This document shows, piece after piece, positions 14,426 to 20,733 of a stretch of 20,733 bases of DNA. The position numbers and the translations under genes were made by a program. Under the pieces are notes generated by a model. That model did no database searches and was not told the DNA's origin. It worked only from the letters and a program-made list of their open reading frames with translations. The stretch spans positions 1-20,733 of the forward strand of contig JAOXRV010000271.1 of the NCBI GenBank assembly GCA_025800435.1, given 5' to 3'. Position 1 is the first letter of the stretch; the number at the start of each line of letters is the position of its first letter. The stretch is from Cellvibrionaceae bacterium (GTDB lineage: Bacteria; Pseudomonadota; Gammaproteobacteria; Pseudomonadales; Cellvibrionaceae).

Positions 14426-16483
14426 CTACCAGCGATAAGCCGCCCCCAAATAAAGGCCCCGGCCCTGGCCGACAAAATAGCGGTATTGGCCAAAGGCATA
14501 ATCGGCCCGCTCGGCGTAATCCCGGTCGGCCAGGTTGGTCATGCGCGCCGATAGCTGCCAGTCTTGCAGCTCGTAGGCCAGGCGCAAATTAAACAGCGAG
14601 TGGCCCTTATAGCGGTGTTGGTTCTGGGGGTCGAGGTAGTGCTCGCCCAAATACACCCACTCTAACTCCGCTTGCAACTGCGCAAACGGTTGCCACAAAA
14701 CCCGGCCATTGGCCTGGCGCCGGGGGGCGGTATCCACATCGTTGCCGTCGATATTGCCCAGACCGGCATCGGGGTTATTGCTGTATTGATGGCGGGCGTA
14801 ACTGGCCACCAGGCCCAACTGCCACTGGGGGCCCAGGCGGTAGTTAAGATCCAGCTCTAGCCCCGCATGCTCGGTTTCCCCGGCATCGATATAAAAGCCA
14901 TCGGTATCGCGGAAAATATAATCTTCTTTTTCCATCGCGTAGCTGGCCAAACTCAGCGCCAGATCAGTGCCGCTGTAGCGCAGGCCCAACTCAATACTGG
15001 CCAGGGATTCGGAATCTAAGTTGGCCTCTAGCTGGCCCTTTTGCAAACGGTACAACTCCGAGGTCTGGGGCGCGCGGAAGCTTTTGGCCAGACGCCCAAA
15101 CAACTGCCACCGCTCGCTTAGGCCCTGCTGCAGGCCCAACTGATAGCTGACATTATCGTAACTGTCGCGGCGGTCGGCGGGGCGGGCGTGGCGGCAAGTT
15201 TTGACACTGCCAAACAGGGTACAAGGGCTGCCGTCGACCTTGAGCGCACCGTCTGTAGTACGGTTATCGTAGTCGTAGCGCAAGCTTTCATAGCGCAGGC
15301 CCCAGTCGATAGTGGTGGCGGCCGCCGGCTGCCAGCGCCAGCTGCTGTAAATAGCGCCCACTTGGCTATCCACCTGGTAATCGTAATGCAGGCCCTGGGG
15401 AATGGTGGCGCGCAAAAAAGCACTGGGATGGTCGGTGGGCCCAGGCTGATATTCGCGCAGCTGCATATCGGCCCACTCCACATCGACACCAATGCGCCAG
15501 TCTAGGTTTTCCGACCAAGCCTGCTGCCATAGGGCCTGGGCGCCAAAGCTCTGCTGCTCATTCGCCTCCAGCGCCTGACCCGGTAAAAAGTGCTGGATAA
15601 AATCCATTTCGCTGTGACGCACATAGGGCGTAATGGCCAAGCTGCCAGCGTCCAGGTGCCACTCTAGGCGCGAGCTTAAGCGCAGCGCTTTAGCATTGCG
15701 ATAAGCTTCAGGATTGGGGTTGGTCCGCTTAATATCCGAGTCTTGATAAGCGTTTTCGCCATAGATATAGCCGGCGGTTTCCTGCTGCAAATTACTGGCC
15801 GAGAGCAGGGTTTGGCTGCTAAAGCCCTCGCCCTGATAATCGTGGCGCAGGCCCAGCTTTTGCTGATCGTAACCCGAGGCATCTTTATAGCCGCCATCGC
15901 TGCTGCCGCTAAGGCGCAGCTCTAACTTTTGCTGATTAAACTGTTGGCCCCAACGCAGCTGGGCGCGGCCGTAGTCATCTGGCCCGGCCTGCAAGCTTAG
16001 ACGACCGCCTTGGCGCGGGCTGGGCGAGAGCACATTAATAATACCGTGCAGAGCGTTGCTGCCGTAGAACACCGTGCCCGGGCCTTTTAACACCTCAATG
16101 GCGCCGGCCTGCTCACTATTTAGTTCCAGCAATTGGTTTACATTACAAAAGCCCACCGGGCGGGTGGGGATACCATCTTCGGCCACCAGGTATTCACCGC
16201 AACTACCGGGGCCGGTAAACACCGGCGAGCGCAGCGCGGTCAAATGCTCCTGGCCATTGCCTCGGCTAACCCAAGTGCCGCTCACCCGGGCCAAAGCTTC
16301 GTTAATATGCACCGGGGCAATACGCTCCAGCTCTTTATCATTTACCTGGCCGATGGCAACACTGGTTTGAGCTTGGGGGGTTTTCTCTGCGGTTACCGTC
16401 AGCTGCTCTAGTTCATCAGCGGCAATAGCGGGCTGTGCGGTCAACATCAATAGGCTTGCGGCCAATGGCAATTTGCTGGTCAT
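14426..16483 (-). CDS. TonB-dependent outer-membrane receptor, substrate unknown
   Basis: A 685-residue receptor with signal peptide (MTSKLPLAASLLMLTAQPAIA) and TonB box (LEQLTVTAEK, about residues 25-34). The plug has ALARVSGTWVSRG, VAEDGIPTRPVGFCNVNQ and AIEVLKGPGTVFYGSNALHGIINV. The barrel includes SFRAPQTSELYR and ends GLYLGAAYRW, with the C-terminal aromatic residue expected for barrel assembly. Two cysteines in the plug (95, 113) and two in a barrel loop (421, 430) could form disulfides. I cannot assign a ligand: no Fur box, cobalamin riboswitch or sugar-use genes are next to it. It follows purT by 98 bp, so it could be partly read from that operon. The ribosome binding site is weak (AGAGATACC). 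Confidence 0.9.
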   Translation of the reverse strand: MTSKLPLAASLLMLTAQPAIAADELEQLTVTAEKTPQAQTSVAIGQVNDKELERIAPVHINEALARVSGTWVSRGNGQEHLTALRSPVFTGPGSCGEYLVAEDGIPTRPVGFCNVNQLLELNSEQAGAIEVLKGPGTVFYGSNALHGIINVLSPSPRQGGRLSLQAGPDDYGRAQLRWGQQFNQQKLELRLSGSSDGGYKDASGYDQQKLGLRHDYQGEGFSSQTLLSASNLQQETAGYIYGENAYQDSDIKRTNPNPEAYRNAKALRLSSRLEWHLDAGSLAITPYVRHSEMDFIQHFLPGQALEANEQQSFGAQALWQQAWSENLDWRIGVDVEWADMQLREYQPGPTDHPSAFLRATIPQGLHYDYQVDSQVGAIYSSWRWQPAAATTIDWGLRYESLRYDYDNRTTDGALKVDGSPCTLFGSVKTCRHARPADRRDSYDNVSYQLGLQQGLSERWQLFGRLAKSFRAPQTSELYRLQKGQLEANLDSESLASIELGLRYSGTDLALSLASYAMEKEDYIFRDTDGFYIDAGETEHAGLELDLNYRLGPQWQLGLVASYARHQYSNNPDAGLGNIDGNDVDTAPRRQANGRVLWQPFAQLQAELEWVYLGEHYLDPQNQHRYKGHSLFNLRLAYELQDWQLSARMTNLADRDYAERADYAFGQYRYFVGQGRGLYLGAAYRW

Positions 16484-16532
16484 GGTATCTCTGGCTAAGT
16501 TTAGAATTTAATCGTGCCGATTATTTGAGAGA

Positions 16533-16559
16533 GCCGGCGCAGTTGCAAGGCTGGCCGGC
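16533..16559 (-). terminator. Possible weak terminator hairpin after purT
   Basis: GCCGGC at 16554-16559 can pair with GCCGGC at 16533-16538 across a 15-base loop, followed on the minus strand by TCTCTC rather than a U run. It lies between purT and the second receptor and may reduce read-through. Confidence 0.3.
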
Positions 16560-16581
16560 AAAGATTGCGCGGAAGGTCAAA

Positions 16582-17781
16582 TTAGAGCTGAGGGCTGACC
16601 GCCGCCGCCACTCGTTTGGCCTTGGCCAAGGCCTGTTCCAGCTCCGGGGCACGGGCCAGACCCACCCCCATACGCCGCTGACCGGCCACCTCGGGTTTGC
16701 CAAACAGGCGCAAATCGGTACCGGGCTCGGCCAGGGCCAGCTGCAAATTATTAAAGCGCGCCTGCTGAGACTCCCCTTCGACCAATATCACCGCCGAGGC
16801 CGAGGGGCCGTTAAACTCAATCTGCGGGATGGGCAGGCCGAGAATGGCGCGGGCGTGCAGAGCAAATTCCGACAGCGGTTGCGAGATCAGGGTGACCATA
16901 CCGGTATCGTGAGGGCGCGGCGACACCTCACTAAAATAAACCGCATCGCCTTTGATAAACAACTCTACCCCAAATAAACCGCGCCCGCCCAGGGCCTCGG
17001 TAATGGCCGCTGCCACCTGTTTGGATTTTTGTAAGGCCTGCGCGCTCATGGCCTGGGGCTGCCAGGATTCGCGGTAATCGCCATCTTGCTGGCGGTGGCC
17101 AATCGGCTCGCAAAAGCTGGTGCCACCACTGTGGCGCACGGTCAACAGGGTAATTTCGTAATCGAAATCGACAAAGCCTTCGACAATCACTCGGCCGGCA
17201 CCGGCGCGGCCGCCGGCCTGGGCGTAATCCCAAGCGGGGTCGATATCTGCGGCGCTTTTTACCAGGCTCTGGCCCTTGCCAGAAGAACTCATAATCGGTT
17301 TCACCACACAGGGTAATCCGACCGCTTCAACCGCTGCTTGATACTGCTCGGGGTTATCGGCAAATTGGTAGGCGGAGGTGGGCAGGCCCAGCTCTTCGGC
17401 GGCCAGGCGGCGGATACCCTCGCGGTTCATGGTCAGCCCGGCGGCGCGGGCAGTGGGCACCACGGTAAAACCTTCGGCCTCAAGCGCCAGCAGCTCATCG
17501 GTGGCAATGGCCTCGATCTCGGGCACGATATAGTGGGGCTGTTCCAACTCGATTACCCGGCGCAGCTCGGCGCCGTCGAGCATGGAAAAACAATGGCTGC
17601 GATCGGCCACCTGCATGGCCGGGGCATTGGCGTAGCGATCGCAGGCGATCACCTCGCAGCCCAGGCGTTTTAACTCAATCACCACTTCCTTGCCCAGCTC
17701 GCCAGCGCCACACAGCAGCACCCGGGTGGCAGTAGGGGAAAATGGCGTACCGATACTGGTCGTCATTTCGACTTTACTCAT
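16582..17781 (-). CDS. purT: Formate-dependent GAR transformylase PurT
   Basis: A 399-residue ATP-grasp enzyme (E. coli PurT is 392). It joins formate to glycinamide ribonucleotide using ATP, the third step of purine synthesis, in the cytoplasm. The N-terminal preATP-grasp fold begins VLLCGAGELGKEVVIELKRLGCEVIACDRY and includes MQVADRSHCFSMLDG and VPEIEAIATDEL. The ATP-grasp part has VVKPIMSSSGKGQSLV, IVEGFVDFDYEITLLTVR and the metal-binding GLFGVELF..FSEVSPRPHDTGMVTL. The start gives a few extra N-terminal residues (MSKVEM); an ATG five codons in is possible, and ribosome binding sites for both are weak. It begins 7 bp after the DUF1289 gene, so it is in one operon with it and the carbonic anhydrase gene. 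Confidence 0.97.
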   Translation of the reverse strand: MSKVEMTTSIGTPFSPTATRVLLCGAGELGKEVVIELKRLGCEVIACDRYANAPAMQVADRSHCFSMLDGAELRRVIELEQPHYIVPEIEAIATDELLALEAEGFTVVPTARAAGLTMNREGIRRLAAEELGLPTSAYQFADNPEQYQAAVEAVGLPCVVKPIMSSSGKGQSLVKSAADIDPAWDYAQAGGRAGAGRVIVEGFVDFDYEITLLTVRHSGGTSFCEPIGHRQQDGDYRESWQPQAMSAQALQKSKQVAAAITEALGGRGLFGVELFIKGDAVYFSEVSPRPHDTGMVTLISQPLSEFALHARAILGLPIPQIEFNGPSASAVILVEGESQQARFNNLQLALAEPGTDLRLFGKPEVAGQRRMGVGLARAPELEQALAKAKRVAAAVSPQL

Positions 17782-17788
17782 TTTTCAA

Positions 17789-17998
17789 TTATTCAGACAA
17801 AAACGGATTCATTTTCCGCGCCCGCACTTTCATCTGTGCAAACACTTCGAGCTTTTGCTCGTTGTCCATGGTGCCCCACAGGCCTATCTCTTCACCGCTG
17901 CGGTAACAGCCGGTGCAGATGTCGTCGTCATTTAATACGCAGATAGAAACACAGGGGGATGGCAGTGGCGCCTCTTGGTTGGCAAACTGTTTAACCAT
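17789..17998 (-). CDS. DUF1289 family small Cys-rich protein
   Basis: A 69-residue protein with the DUF1289 pattern: PCVSICVLNDDDICTGCYRSGEEIGLW. Four cysteines (16, 20, 28, 31; C-x3-C-x7-C-x2-C) suggest a bound metal, either zinc or an Fe-S cluster, as suggested for relatives such as YdhL. The function is unknown. The ATG overlaps the TAA stop of the gamma-carbonic anhydrase gene (TAATG), and purT follows after 7 bp, so all three are probably translated from one message. Confidence 0.88.
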   Translation of the reverse strand: MVKQFANQEAPLPSPCVSICVLNDDDICTGCYRSGEEIGLWGTMDNEQKLEVFAQMKVRARKMNPFLSE

Positions 17999-18522
17999 TA
18001 GTCCAGCGGCTCCAACTCGGCGTTAAAGCGGCCCAAATTATCCACATAGACCTGGGCGTTAAGCTTTAAGAATTCGGCGGTGGCACCGTCAATTTGCTTG
18101 ACCACTTTGGCTGGGGAACCCAACACCATGGAGTTATCGGGAATCTCGGTGCCCTCGGTCACCAGCGCATTGGCACCAATAATACAGTTTTTGCCAATCT
18201 TGACGCGATTGAGCACCACTGCACCAATACCAATCAGGCTGTTATCACCAATATCGCAGCCGTGCAGCATCACATTGTGGCCGATGATAACGCCCTTGCC
18301 CAAATTGAGCTGTACACCGGGGTCGGTGTGCAGTACGGCGCCGTCTTGAACATTGCTGTTCTCGCCGATGGTGATGGTGTCGTTATCGCCGCGCAGTACT
18401 GCGTTAAACCAGATGCTGGCGTTATCGTGCAAGACGACGTCGCCAATAACATCAGCACTGGGGGCAATAAAGTGATTTTCGCCCAGCAATTGTGGGGCTT
18501 TGTTTCCGAGGCGGTACTTCAT
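17998..18522 (-). CDS. Gamma-carbonic anhydrase family protein (YrdA/PaaY-like)
   Basis: A 174-residue left-handed parallel beta-helix protein built from hexapeptide repeats (for example FIAPSADVIGDVVL, IGENSNVQDGAVL, IGHNVMLHGCDIGDNSLIGIGAVVLNRVKIGKNCIIGA). The three metal ligands of gamma-class carbonic anhydrases are present: His65 (VLHTDPG), His82 and His87 (IIGHNVMLH). The C-terminus has the usual MVLGSPAKVVKQI. Trimers would bind zinc or iron between subunits; CO2 hydration is possible, but many YrdA-type members show weak or no activity. It is 48 bp after the Nudix gene and overlaps the DUF1289 gene by one stop/start junction. Confidence 0.93.
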   Translation of the reverse strand: MKYRLGNKAPQLLGENHFIAPSADVIGDVVLHDNASIWFNAVLRGDNDTITIGENSNVQDGAVLHTDPGVQLNLGKGVIIGHNVMLHGCDIGDNSLIGIGAVVLNRVKIGKNCIIGANALVTEGTEIPDNSMVLGSPAKVVKQIDGATAEFLKLNAQVYVDNLGRFNAELEPLD

Positions 18523-18570
18523 GTTTTTATTCTCAGGCTAACACGGCCGCCTATTATGAAGCTTATGGCG

Positions 18571-19173
18571 CTAACCGTACACCTTCACCGGCGCGGCGCT
18601 TTCCTCGGTAATACCCGCACCTAAAGTATCGTTTAAAAAAGCGGTCAGTACACCGGCGGTAAAGCCCCAAATTTTATAGCCCTCGTAATGCCACACTGGG
18701 GCCCAGTAGCGGCCCTTATCGCCATTGAACACATCGGTGCGGGTACGGCTGTCTTCGCCGAGGAAGTAGCTGACCGGCACACTAAAAATAGCATCCAGCT
18801 CGTCGTAGTTGGGCTCTAGCTCAATATTGTGGGGCACTACCCCAACAAAGGGGGTAACGTGAATGCCCATGCGGGTATAAGCGGCGGGCAGGCTCGCTAA
18901 AATTTCGACCTTTTGCGGGTGCAGGCCTATTTCTTCGTGGCTTTCACGCAGGGCGGTTTCCATCAACGAGCGATCTTGCGCCTCCCACTTACCACCGGGA
19001 AAGGCCACCTGGCCCGAGTGGCTGTTCATATGCTCGGCGCGACGGGTGAGGACGATTTCCGGCTCGACGGGGTGGTCAGTTACGGCCAACAACACTGCCG
19101 CCTGTCGGCTAGTCTTGCCCGACTCCTGACTGATTGGCTGTTGCTCCAAGCCGTCGCGTAAGCGTTTTAACAT
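18571..19173 (-). CDS. Nudix hydrolase, CoA pyrophosphatase type (NudL-like)
   Basis: A 200-residue Nudix hydrolase. The CoA-type signature just before the Nudix box is present (HSGQVAFPGGK, residues 52-62). The box is then GGKWEAQDRSLMETALRESHEEIGL, with the catalytic REXXEE at 76-81. The box has the loose GG...D spacing usual for NudL relatives rather than the strict Nudix spacing. These enzymes cut CoA and its derivatives to phosphopantetheine and 3',5'-ADP. The start has AGAGGA upstream with good spacing. It is the first gene of the minus-strand set that continues to purT. The C-terminus (TEESAAPVKVYG) is short and variable. Confidence 0.92.
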   Translation of the reverse strand: MLKRLRDGLEQQPISQESGKTSRQAAVLLAVTDHPVEPEIVLTRRAEHMNSHSGQVAFPGGKWEAQDRSLMETALRESHEEIGLHPQKVEILASLPAAYTRMGIHVTPFVGVVPHNIELEPNYDELDAIFSVPVSYFLGEDSRTRTDVFNGDKGRYWAPVWHYEGYKIWGFTAGVLTAFLNDTLGAGITEESAAPVKVYG

Positions 19174-19532
19174 GATGTCCTCTGCTAATTTGATCCGTCC
19201 TGGAGTATAAACCGATTTCGCTGAACCTGCCTTAACCGCCCGCCAGCTATGGGCTTGGCGTTTTTTGGCGCGACAGCAACCGCAAGTCGGCCTGGGCTGT
19301 ACCGCGCCGCGGGGCTAGTTCAAAATCTGTAAAAAGCAAATAATAAGACCTAATCCTTATAAAAAGTTGATCTATGCGACAGGGTACCCAGGAAAAACCC
19401 AAGTTGCTACTATCGCCCAAAGACTGAGGTGTCAAAAAAACCACAGATCCTAGGCAACACAAGACCATAAGTTTGCAAGCACAAAAACTTGACAGCAAGA
19501 CAGTCTGCAAACGTTGACTACAGGAGTTACCA
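19174..19532. other. Divergent intergenic region between the NudL-like and DUF3135 genes
   Basis: A 359-bp non-coding stretch that must contain two divergent promoters. A TTGACA at 19489-19494 resembles a -35 element for the rightward gene, but no good -10 follows at standard spacing. It lies between inverted GTTTGCA (19471-19477) and TGCAAAC (19506-19512). A 100-codon reading frame on the minus strand here looks spurious. Confidence 0.45.
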
Positions 19533-19868
19533 ATGAGCAAGCAAACCACCGAATTGAGCTTTGACGAGCTAAAGGACTTAGCCGTTAACGACCCACAAGC
19601 TTTTGAGGCCTACCGCAGCGCTCAGATCGAGGCGGCCATCACCAGCGCCCCCAGCCATATGCAGCGTCGCCTGCGCGGCTTGCAGTTTCAGGTGGATGCC
19701 CAGCGCAAGATCCACAGCAACCCCATGGGCTCCTGCGTCAAGGTCTATCAGATGATGCAGCAATCCCTGGCCGAGCTGGATACCCTACTCAATCAACAGA
19801 GCCAGCTGTGCCCTGAGACCCCTATCGAAGATTCCCGCCCCGCCAAGGTGCTGAGCTTCCCCGGCTAA
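19533..19868 (+). CDS. DUF3135 family protein
   Basis: A 111-residue soluble protein of the DUF3135 family, found in gammaproteobacteria; the function is not known. It is largely helical, with no signal or membrane segment. Visible features are the N-terminal LSFDELKDLAVNDPQAFEAYRSAQIEAAI, then MQRRLRGLQFQVDAQRK, and NPMGSCVKVYQMMQQSLAELDTLLN. The C-terminus is a short unstructured tail (AKVLSFPG). AGGAG lies seven bases before the ATG, a strong ribosome binding site. The next gene starts 49 bp downstream and may be co-transcribed. Confidence 0.85.
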   Translation: MSKQTTELSFDELKDLAVNDPQAFEAYRSAQIEAAITSAPSHMQRRLRGLQFQVDAQRKIHSNPMGSCVKVYQMMQQSLAELDTLLNQQSQLCPETPIEDSRPAKVLSFPG

Positions 19869-19878
19869 ACGGGTTATA

Positions 19879-19919
19879 ATGCCGGGCCCCGAAATCAGAG
19901 CCCTAAGAGAGCCCGGCAT
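19879..19919 (+). promoter_or_regulatory. Hairpin covering the start codon of the zinc-ribbon Nudix gene
   Basis: ATGCCGGGC (19879-19887) is perfectly complementary to GCCCGGCAT (19911-19919). The second arm contains the A and T of the start codon at 19918. The candidate ribosome binding region (AAGAGA) lies in the loop. A translational control hairpin is possible. Confidence 0.45.
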
Positions 19920-20532
19920 GAAGCATTGCAGCCACTGTGGCGATACCGTCTCCCTAATGATCCCCCCAGGGGATGACCGTGAGCGCCACGTCTGTGACGG
20001 TTGTGAAACCATCCACTACAGCAACCCCCGCATTATTGCCGGCTGCCTACCTATCCACGAAGACAAGGTGCTGCTCTGTCGCCGGGCGATTGAGCCCCGC
20101 TATGACAAGTGGACCCTGCCCGCCGGCTTTATGGAAAATGGCGAGAGCACCGAAGAAGGGGCTCTGCGCGAGGCCTGGGAAGAGGCCCGAGCCAAACTTG
20201 AGCTGGACAGTCTTTACACCCTCTACAGCCTGCCCCAAATCAACCAAGTGCATATGTTTTACCGGGGCCATTTAAGCGATCTGAATTTCTCACCGGGGCC
20301 CGAATCCCTGGAGGTGCGCCTGTTTAGCGAAGACGAGATACCCTGGGATGAGCTGGCCTTTTTGGTGGTGGGCAAAACCCTTAAACACTATTTTGCCGAC
20401 CGCCAACAGGGCCACTACCCAGTGCACTCCGACACCCTGGTACACCCCAAAGGCCGGGACTGGAAGCCACCAACACAAACCCGCTATACCCTCAGCAGCG
20501 CCAACCCGGCCAACCACGGGCCCAAAGACTAA
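19918..20532 (+). CDS. Nudix hydrolase with N-terminal zinc ribbon
   Basis: A 204-residue protein. Residues 1-32 form a zinc ribbon with two CxxC pairs (Cys4/Cys7 in CSHC, Cys26/Cys29 in CDGC). A Nudix domain follows (NPRIIAGCLPIHEDKVLLCRRAIEPRYDKWTLPAGF). The Nudix box is GFMENGESTEEGALREAWEEARA; the usual Gly near its end is replaced by Arg. This architecture occurs in NADH-pyrophosphatase-like and ADP-ribose-pyrophosphatase-like Nudix proteins; the substrate is unassigned. The ATG at 19918 is preferred, since the in-frame ATG at 19879 would add 13 residues ahead of the ribbon without a good ribosome binding site. The C-terminal ~40 residues are probably disordered. Confidence 0.92.
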   Translation: MKHCSHCGDTVSLMIPPGDDRERHVCDGCETIHYSNPRIIAGCLPIHEDKVLLCRRAIEPRYDKWTLPAGFMENGESTEEGALREAWEEARAKLELDSLYTLYSLPQINQVHMFYRGHLSDLNFSPGPESLEVRLFSEDEIPWDELAFLVVGKTLKHYFADRQQGHYPVHSDTLVHPKGRDWKPPTQTRYTLSSANPANHGPKD

Positions 20533-20537
20533 AGCTC

Positions 20538-20567
20538 GAACCGGGCGACCAAGCCATAGGCCGGTTC
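20538..20567 (+). terminator. Candidate terminator after the zinc-ribbon Nudix gene
   Basis: GAACCGG (20538-20544) pairs with CCGGTTC (20561-20567) over a 16-base loop that can form an inner GGC/GCC pair. It is followed by TTCAT, so the T run is weak. It starts 6 bp after the stop codon. Confidence 0.5.
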
Positions 20568-20597
20568 TTCATAATGTTGATAGCCCCTGGCACCAGT

Positions 20598-20678
20598 GCA
20601 CTGCTGTCCGGGGAAACTCGAATTCGACACCTACCCACCTGTGTCACCCCCGTGAAAACGCACTGCTGTCCGGGGAAA
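20598..20678. repeat. 19-bp direct repeat, possible insertion-sequence edge
   Basis: GCACTGCTGTCCGGGGAAA occurs at 20598-20616 and again, identically and in the same orientation, at 20660-20678, 62 bp apart. Nothing coding is evident between them. A short open frame from 20703 (MKALALRGKA) runs off the window. This could be the start of a mobile element next to a leftover end, but that is not proven. Confidence 0.6.
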
Positions 20679-20733
20679 ATTTAACTGGTTTCGCTAGAGA
20701 CCATGAAGGCGTTGGCTTTAAGAGGTAAAGCGC

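Noticed and set aside
14266..14592. 108-codon plus-strand frame across the inverted repeat and the receptor end
   Set aside because: It is largely antisense to the second TonB receptor and crosses the inverted repeat; no domain or ribosome binding site.
16484..16581. Cobalamin riboswitch before the second TonB receptor
   Set aside because: Only 98 bp are available and no B12-box-like sequence is visible, so a BtuB assignment is not supported.
19247..19549. 100-codon minus-strand frame in the 19.2-19.5 kb intergenic region
   Set aside because: It has no ribosome binding site, no recognisable domain and an odd Cys/Leu composition, and it overlaps the well-supported start of the DUF3135 gene.
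20348..20728. 126-codon plus-strand frame at the window's right end
   Set aside because: It overlaps the Nudix gene in another frame and runs through the hairpin and direct repeats; its composition is that of a shadow frame.

Overview
The window comes from a Gram-negative proteobacterium, most likely a marine or aquatic gammaproteobacterium. The evidence is an outer-membrane gene set (two TonB-dependent receptors, a general porin, MlaA), together with HrpA, PurT, DUF3135 and DUF1289 genes. A Cellvibrionales-like assignment is only a guess. No tRNA, rRNA or CRISPR array was seen. About 20 protein genes are supported, most of them on the minus strand from 3.5 kb to 19.2 kb.

Layout: 1-910 (+) holds the end of a sensor kinase and an ATGA-overlapping RegA/PrrA-type response regulator. 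Positions 929-1082 are a truncated MITE-like repeat. Two Fur-box-like sites then precede a heme/hemoglobin-type TonB-dependent receptor (1346-3496, +). Converging on it is a three-gene minus-strand unit: mlaA, a secreted lipase-like alpha/beta hydrolase and a membrane-anchored thioredoxin. Next is a small secreted protein gene of unknown function (5752-6231, -). It is clamped between two full MITE copies, one abutting its stop codon and the other lying just upstream of its ribosome binding site. A porin gene (6623-7549, -) follows, with a strong terminator downstream and three 11-bp-phased Pho-box half-sites upstream.

The most distinctive locus is 7963-10034 (-), a copper-type RiPP cluster. 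It encodes an HvfA-like precursor with nine EGKCG repeats, an HvfB/BufB-like DUF692 multinuclear iron oxidase (MNIO) and an HvfC/BufC-like DUF2063 partner. By family precedent (established for relatives, inferred here), HvfB with HvfC would modify the EGKCG cysteines of exported HvfA to make a copper-binding peptide. A GC-rich hairpin separates hvfA from hvfBC and could set precursor/enzyme stoichiometry. A perfect dyad lies upstream of hvfA.

From 10.2 to 19.2 kb (-) lie hrpA, a second TonB-dependent receptor of unknown substrate, purT, a DUF1289 gene, a gamma-carbonic anhydrase family gene and a CoA-type Nudix hydrolase gene. A long inverted repeat sits between the receptor and hrpA. From 19.5 kb rightwards (+) come a DUF3135 gene and a zinc-ribbon Nudix hydrolase whose start codon lies in a predicted hairpin. 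The window ends in a 19-bp direct repeat that may be the edge of an insertion sequence.
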